64,000 nucleotides of DNA from Alviniconcha marisindica (taxonomy: Eukaryota > Mollusca > Gastropoda > Provannidae), in assembly GCA_018857735.1 (NCBI GenBank), contig JABMCL010002092.1, positions 73,501 through 137,500 on the forward strand. Direction: 5' to 3'. The translations under genes were made by a program, and so were the position numbers. The notes beneath the pieces are model-generated. The model saw only the letters and a list, made by a program, of their open reading frames with translations, did not search any database and was not told the DNA's origin. This document shows positions 57,570-64,000 of this stretch, piece after piece (the first letter of the stretch is position 1; each line of letters begins with the position of its first letter).

Positions 57570-60500
57570 TGTTAATGCTAGGCATGTACAGTTTGTGATT
57601 GCGTTCTTTGTCTGACAAGTAAGCAACTTCACCTTGTTGAAAGTTACGGAAGCAGCAGATCACACATAAAAGAACTCCCCCTGAAGGTGAAGTTCTGCCT
57701 GAGACAAAGTGATTTTAAAATCTCTGCTGCACACTTTCATTGCATTTTCAGTTCTCTTAAAGCTAATCTCTGTTGAGAATACCTTTGATGTCCTGGGTCA
57801 CTTTGTGTTAAGGGTGTTAAGCCACTGTATATTGTAACAAACAGTTTGTGCTTTTGTGTTTTTGTGTGCATGTCCAGTCCTTTGTGCTTTTCAGGTTACC
57901 GATGTAATTGTAATTTGTTTTGGTTTTTTGGTTTTTGTTATGACATCATTTACATGGATGTATTTTGTCACATTACAAGCATGTTGGCCCTGATATAACC
58001 ATTATGGTTGACTGGCCTTAAAACTCAGTTATCTGTTGATCCGCTGCTGCATCTCTCTGGAATGTATTAACAGTTCACCAAACTCTGAGTGACAGACTAA
58101 GACTAACCAATCAGGATGCACACACAAGACACCTTTTGACCTCACTTTCAAAAACCCCAACAACTCAACAACTTGACAATCATTTGTTTTCTCTTATTGA
58201 TGATCATATTACCTAGCTTGATGGAAGGTTTTGCGATAAACCAGGGGCCTCACATTTCTGAAAGGATGCAACAAATAGCAACTGATAGCTGCAGGTTTTC
58301 TATATCAGTTACAAAACTTGTCTGGTTTTGCAGGGCACCAGTCTTCTTCATAAAATCAATCATGATGTTGACTGTTGAGGCTCTGTCAGTTTTGCAGTGG
58401 CAGTGATGAACACAGCTTTTGGCTGTGGGTGGCTAGTGCATGTAATCATATTCATAGAACTGATGTGATCTGAAACAGAATGAGACCAGAGGTGCTTGTG
58501 TAGAATCAGCAAAACCAAGGGAGTTAATTGCCGCTTGAAAGACATCACATGAACACAACAACAATGACTGAATCACCCACAGTAATTCCTAGAACTGGCA
58601 GATACAGTTATCCTTATCTCCTAAACTATCTCTTCAGATTGATGCAGGGCTGCCACTGTAGTGCCAGTGGCTGCTGCTTCACATCCCGGTGATGACCACA
58701 CTGTAGTTTACTGGGCAGAACTGGATTACTTTCCTTTTTTTTTTTTTGGTTGGGGGGGGGGGGGGGGGGGGTGCTTTTTATGATAGGTTGAATAGATCAT
58801 TCCCTAAGCAGCAAACCAGAACATCTAGAGAGAAAACCTAGATCTTGAGTTCAAAATTTGGTGGTCAAACTCTTCTTCTTTTCTTTTTTCTCTTTTTAAA
58901 AAATATGATGATGATGTGGGGCTTAATGTCCTCGGATGTCAGGCTGACATATTAGGGACAAACTGAGAGATTTTAAAATGTGAAACAAAAAAGTCTTATA
59001 AGAGGGGTGATCCTTGGTCAGGGGAGATTAAAAGGGATGGTTTCATGAAAAGGTGGGCTGAAAAGAAGGGGTGGTCTCTCATGGGAGTTCCACTGTGTCA
59101 CACATTAACTCAGTGGGAACTTTGTCAAGTGATGTGTCACTCCAATGCTGGCTGAAAGCATCAACTGACACAGTGATGATTAGCTGTAGTTAATGTTCTG
59201 GGGGAAAATGTGGTGATTATGCAATACCCAGGGGTTAATTTTCTTTCTTGCACTTTGAGCGAGTATATATAATTATATGCATAGGTGTACCATCAAGGGT
59301 GATTTTCGTGGATCGATGGTTCTGATAATTAAAGTGTCCATCTGTTGCAATACTGAGACCATGGCTAAATATTGTGTACAGAAAGTTTGTTCTTTCAGAG
59401 TTCATTCTCCTTGTCATGCCATCAATGGTGCTATGCTATGTAGACTATTTATAGTGAGATTGGGTGGAGAAAAAGACAAAAAAAGTGTATTTATATTGTA
59501 AAAATCATAAGTAACTTCCCCCTTCCCCTTGCATTGTTGATACATTGTACATTACATTCATTTAATGGAAAACTATTCTTAGTTGCAGTACAGTTTTAAT
59601 GCTTCTTTTCCTCTTTTCCCCCCCCCCCCCCCCCCCCTTGTTCTTTTGTTCTACAAAGGTCAGTTAGCTGTAAACAGGTTGCCTTGCTTTACACAAGACA
59701 ATCAGACTTTTCCCCGTGATTAAAACTAGGCCCTGTCTTGTTTAGCCTAGTAGAAATGATAATAAATTGGTCAAGACTTTTACTTTCACTGGATATTAAT
59801 GTTTGAATCAGATTATATGCAGATTCTACACTTTAAAAAAATCTGTTTTAGAAAATATGTTTTATTTTTCTGTCTGTTTATGACACAGTGAGTTTGTATT
59901 GAGCTTTGCATCCTCACAGCATGTAGATAATATTCTAACATTTGGTAGGTAAATTATTTGAAATTGCCAGACCCTCTAAAATAGTTGATGTGGTTTTTTT
60001 ATGGGGGTGTTTTCCTGTTACAGTTAGACAGTTTGCTGTACTCAACAACAATCGAAGAATTGTTGCACAGCATACCAAAGTATTGTCAAGATATGCAATT
60101 TAAAAACATAGTCAGTTTTGCATAGAACTTAAGCATTTAAAGAGTAATTTTCCCCTTTAGCCAATTATGGGGTGGGGAAAATTTAAAACATCAAAATCCA
60201 CATTGTAACTGTTTCATCTGACAAAGGTAAAAAAATTTTTTTATTATAATGGTAATCACTTTGAGTTCAGTTCAGTCATTTCGTTGGCTTCTTTCATATT
60301 GAAAGAATTTGACTTTTCTGCACCTACACGGATACAGAGAAAAAATATTAGATACACGGACATGTCATTTTTGCCTTCTGTGCTAAACTTGATAAAGTTC
60401 TCACCCCCCACCGCACCCTGCCAAACATATAGGTCAGCAGTTAAGCACTGTAAGAGGTTAAGATAATGTATGTGGAATATTTGAAAATAGAAATGAAATT

Positions 60501-62120
60501 CATCTCCAGCTGCTGTTATGCTAATCTTTGTACATATTCTATTTTCTCATGTCAAATTTTGTTGACAGCATGGTTCAGTTAGAAGTCTGTGTACAGATAT
60601 GTATGTTTTCAGCGTGATTTAAAAAAACAGGTAGAAAAGTATCTGTTCAGACTGTTTCAAGTTGACAGGGGCTCCCGATTATATTTTATTTGAAGGTCTT
60701 TATACAGTCAAGTTCAAACATTGTGTGGTTGCTAATACACTAACAAGACCGTGCGCAAAATATTTTCATTTTTATGTTTTTATTTATTTATTTCATTTAA
60801 TATTTTGGACTTTGTCATTTATTTAATGGCAAATAAATACTCTCTTTCTTTTTCAGAGACTGTTTAGGTGAGATCTTTGCATTTTGCTTGATGCAAGCAG
60901 GGTAATGCACCAATAGTCAGAAACTTTAACTTTCTGAGAGAGTGAAATCCTGTAATATCTTGTAACTGTTTGTTCCAAAAGGATGTAATGGGATATTAGC
61001 CTGTTTGCTGCATTTTTGTTTCTCATTGCTGATACTGATAACCTCTGTTGAGCACTATGTTTTCAAACAAGCTGTTAACGCCTTGAATGAATTTCAAGGT
61101 TGCGATGATGGCAAAAGAATGAAACTAAAATTTAATTTTCCTTGACAAGTATGTAACCTTTTGAGTTCAGACTCTGTATGATTTTGGCACATGTGGACTT
61201 GGTCATGAACATAATAACAGTAACATATTAATGAGCGCAGTCAATGCCTTTTCAGTGTTGCCAAAACCCATACTGTTGACAGTCTCTCTGAACAAGATCT
61301 TTGAAATTTGCATGATGATCATTTCTGTAAAAGGTTTACACTTTTGTGCCTCTTGCAGTGACATTGGCCTGTTTTCAAGGTCTCTGGAGAGCTAACAAAG
61401 TGAGATATTGTTGTCCTATTGTGAACGCATTTTGATGGAGCATTTGCTTCTCTTAGTAATTTAGCACATTGATGGTCTTCATTGTTACTGGCATCGTTAC
61501 TGTTATCTTGTTGGTTATTTGAAATGTGTGCTCTGACTCCCACCTGTCATTAGCTATCAAATCGGTATATATATATTTCTGAATATGTATACATTAAAAA
61601 CAAAAGTATATCAGGTTATCCTATATTTGCCATGTGCTCAGAACCATTGCCTCAGTCCTGTTTTTGTTTTGGTTGTTTTCTGTATGGGCTTCACTCATGT
61701 TTGTGAAAATCAAATGTCTATTTTTTCATTTCTCTGTTTGTTTGTCAGTGTTGCTGACTGTAAAAAGTGTAAAGCATGACTTGTACATGTGTTGTCTAGC
61801 ATTCATTAAAGCTCCCCCTGAGCAGCCAGTGTGCATTCAAACTTGTCTTCTTTGAGTAATATGCCTTCTATCTGTGCCGTTCTTTTACCTGTTTCACAGC
61901 CTCACACTTGTGGGAAAACAATGCTGTTCCATTACTTACTCTTCAAAAATGTGTGTTTCATGTTTGTATATATGTATGTTTTGTGTTTGGACCGATTTTG
62001 CAGACTTAAGTGAGGGTTTAAATTACACAAACGTTTTGAAGCGTGCTTTTACTTGTGATAGTCTGATTGTCCTGAGATATCCTGTATGGATGACAGGATG
62101 TTAAAATCAAATTACTTATT
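57570..62120. other. Non-coding spacer downstream of YKT6
   Basis: No exon, RNA gene or complete mobile element could be supported. It contains a T run followed by a G homopolymer (about 58736-58771) and a C homopolymer (about 59620-59638). Confidence 0.5.
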
Positions 62121-62144
62121 TACTCACCTGCTCCATTGGTGGAC

Positions 62145-62290
62145 TTCGTGGTTCAGTGCCAGTTGAGACAAGTGGGTATGCTGGCGGGTACCAAGGTCCC
62201 AGGCAGTTGTGGAAATGGGGAACCTGTATCCAGTGCATTACACATCAGCACCAGAATGGTTCTGCATTACCGTAGGCAATGATATTACTT
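62145..62290 (+). repeat. Dispersed repeat, copy B (SINE-like)
   Basis: A partner of the copy at 30255-30400; it shares AGGTCCCAGG and ATCAGCACCAGAATG in the same order and spacing. Confidence 0.5.
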
Positions 62291-62789
62291 TTTGTTGCCA
62301 TTTCACAAAAGCGTCCCCTTGATTAGACAAATGTTTAGTGAGATGGGTTTATAGTTCTTTTTGCCAGAGACGTAAATTCTTCAGCTAGGCTCTCCTGACA
62401 TGAAGTGCGTTAACACTATCTTGAGCTGAAGTACGCCTGGGTATTAAACATTGTTTTTTGTCTATGAAAAGTACACCAAAGAATTGTGGCAAAAAGTGGA
62501 GTAAATTATTTCAAAATTCACTGATTTAATAAAGAATGTGAACTATATGATCAAAATCAATAGCTAAATCAGGAGAGGTGTAATATTGTATATGTACCAA
62601 TTAGAAGAAGGAAAACAAACAGTTGTAGATCCCTCTCTTTCTCACACACACATGTGCACATGTGCACCCTCCCCCCACACCACACACACACAGGTGAGGT
62701 GAATTGTGAGGTACTTAAATATTTCTTCAACTGATCTTGATTGTTTAGTAAAGAGTGTTAACCTTTGTAACTGATGTAGAACTTCAGAC

Positions 62790-62869
<80 letters not shown>

Positions 62870-62920
62870 GCCCTAATGTAACTGTAATGGTTGACTGGGC
62901 GTAAAACACCAAGTTACGCA

Positions 62921-62986
<66 letters not shown>
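62790..62986. repeat. (CT)n(CA)n and (CT)n microsatellites
   Basis: CT run 62791-62833, CA run 62834-62867, then a second CT run 62921-62986, separated by about 50 bp of unique sequence. Confidence 0.97.
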
Positions 62987-62989
<3 letters not shown>

Positions 62990-62990
<1 letters not shown>

Positions 62991-63750
62991 GCTTTAAAAG
63001 TGTGATTGGCAGAGAGGAGTACTTGGACCTAATCAAAGTGAATATCTACAGGACTGCACTCGCCCGTTTTAGACTTGGGATGTCCCCGTTCAACGCGCAC
63101 AGGCTTCGTTACTCACTTTTAGAGGCAAATCGTGCGTGCCAATTTTGCCCTGATAAAGCTGAAGACGAAGCGCACGTTCTCTTTGACTGCTTCGTGTATG
63201 GAAACATCAGAAACGTGTACATAAACAAAGCTCAAAACATTTCACTCGAGGACCAGGTGCTCAGTGTGTTAAAATGTACTGATGAGAGTAGTTTGGTTGC
63301 CCTTGGAAAGTACTTGTTTCTAGCAGTGCAAATGCGTAAAAAACGACTCGAAAGTGGTGCATATCCATTGTAGTGCGTTTCTTGTGTCTCGAAAGGTGTT
63401 GGCTAAAACTGTGCATTCCCCATCTAGAATTGCCAATACGGTCAGTGTGATAGCTGCTGAAGATGACTGACCACTCTTCATGCTGTATATCCACGCCTGT
63501 GCTATGTGGATATGTTTGTAATCTTTTCATGCGGTGAATTGCCTGCCCGACAAGAAATACTCTTTTGATTACGTTTAATTTGACAACTCCTTTTTATATT
63601 TAGTGTCCTTTTGATCCAGTATTTTTTTATTCATGACTTTGGTTTTGCTAAATGCGTAATACGCCTGAATGTATTATTAACTTAATCATGTTCCTCATCG
63701 TTCACCCACAATATTGTTATGGTCAATCCATTGATTATACAATAAACCAT
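62990..63750 (+). mobile_element. 3' end of a non-LTR retrotransposon
   Basis: A clean frame to a TAG at 63371-63373 encodes about 125 residues including ALARFRLGMSPFNAHRLRYS and a zinc-knuckle-like CQFCPDKAEDEAHVLFDC (C-x2-C-x8-H-x4-C). This layout is typical of the C-terminus of LINE reverse-transcriptase proteins. The 3' region has AATAAA near 63742 and ends in CCATCCATC and CT repeats. The frame is intact here, so the copy may be younger than the others, but it is 5'-truncated. Confidence 0.75.
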
Positions 63751-63753
63751 CCA

Positions 63754-63757
<4 letters not shown>

Positions 63758-63794
<37 letters not shown>

Positions 63795-63796
63795 CA

Positions 63797-63868
<72 letters not shown>
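63758..63868. repeat. (CT)n(CA)n microsatellite
   Basis: CT run then CA run directly after the retrotransposon 3' end, possibly grown from its tail. Confidence 0.97.
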
Positions 63869-63869
<1 letters not shown>

Positions 63870-64000
63870 CGTAACACTAAAACATCACGTGACGGTAGCG
63901 CATACTACGTATACAGAACTTGAGACGTCAAACAGCCGTATGACGAGAGGAAGGGCTATAGACTGGTTTGATTCAGGAAAAGGTCACTACACTTTCGCTT

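Overview
The window looks like nuclear DNA of an invertebrate animal, most likely a lophotrochozoan and probably a mollusc. The genes are split by GT-AG introns and encode animal-type proteins. The introns and spacers are AT-rich and full of (CA)n, (GA)n and (TA)n microsatellites, G/C homopolymers, short minisatellites and decayed non-LTR retrotransposons. Nothing bacterial, viral or organellar was seen. The species assignment is an inference.

Three complete protein-coding genes could be assembled by hand from exons whose splice sites and phases agree exactly. (1) A CNNM-family magnesium/divalent-metal transport mediator lies on the minus strand (28670 to 3325, six coding exons, 900 aa). (2) A WBP1/WBP1L-type single-pass membrane protein with PPxY motifs lies on the minus strand (46685 to 38795, five coding exons, 214 aa). 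(3) The R-SNARE YKT6 lies on the plus strand (48643 to 54479, eight coding exons, 199 aa) with a likely non-coding first exon near 46.95-47.13 kb. WBP1L and YKT6 are head-to-head across a CpG-rich shared promoter. An open reading frame entering from the left edge (1-525, plus strand) may be the 3' end of a fourth gene that converges on the CNNM gene.

Layout: 1-1.34 kb, possible 3' end of an unidentified gene; 1.35-3.3 kb, spacer; 3.3-28.7 kb, CNNM gene with five phase-1 introns that hold LINE fragments, minisatellites and a 3.86 kb segment with terminal inverted repeats; 28.8-38.8 kb, intergenic DNA with a LINE relic, a candidate 1.85 kb solo LTR and a 111-bp palindrome; 38.8-46.7 kb, WBP1L gene, whose intron 3 contains a CpG-rich segment with promoter-like motifs and a candidate nested plus-strand exon; 46.7-54.5 kb, YKT6 with a jockey-like LINE relic in intron 1 and a foldback element in intron 7; 54.5-64 kb, YKT6 3' region and spacer, ending in a LINE 3' fragment and microsatellites.

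The three proteins have no shared pathway visible from the sequence. CNNM and WBP1L are, however, near neighbours in human as well (CNNM2 and WBP1L at 10q24.32), so this may be a remnant of ancestral bilaterian linkage. The most unusual things in the window are the 78-bp coding minisatellite with preserved splice donors in WBP1L, the dense GACGTC/ETS-CRE cluster inside WBP1L intron 3, the CIIL lipidation box of YKT6, and the 111-bp palindrome with a template-switch signature.
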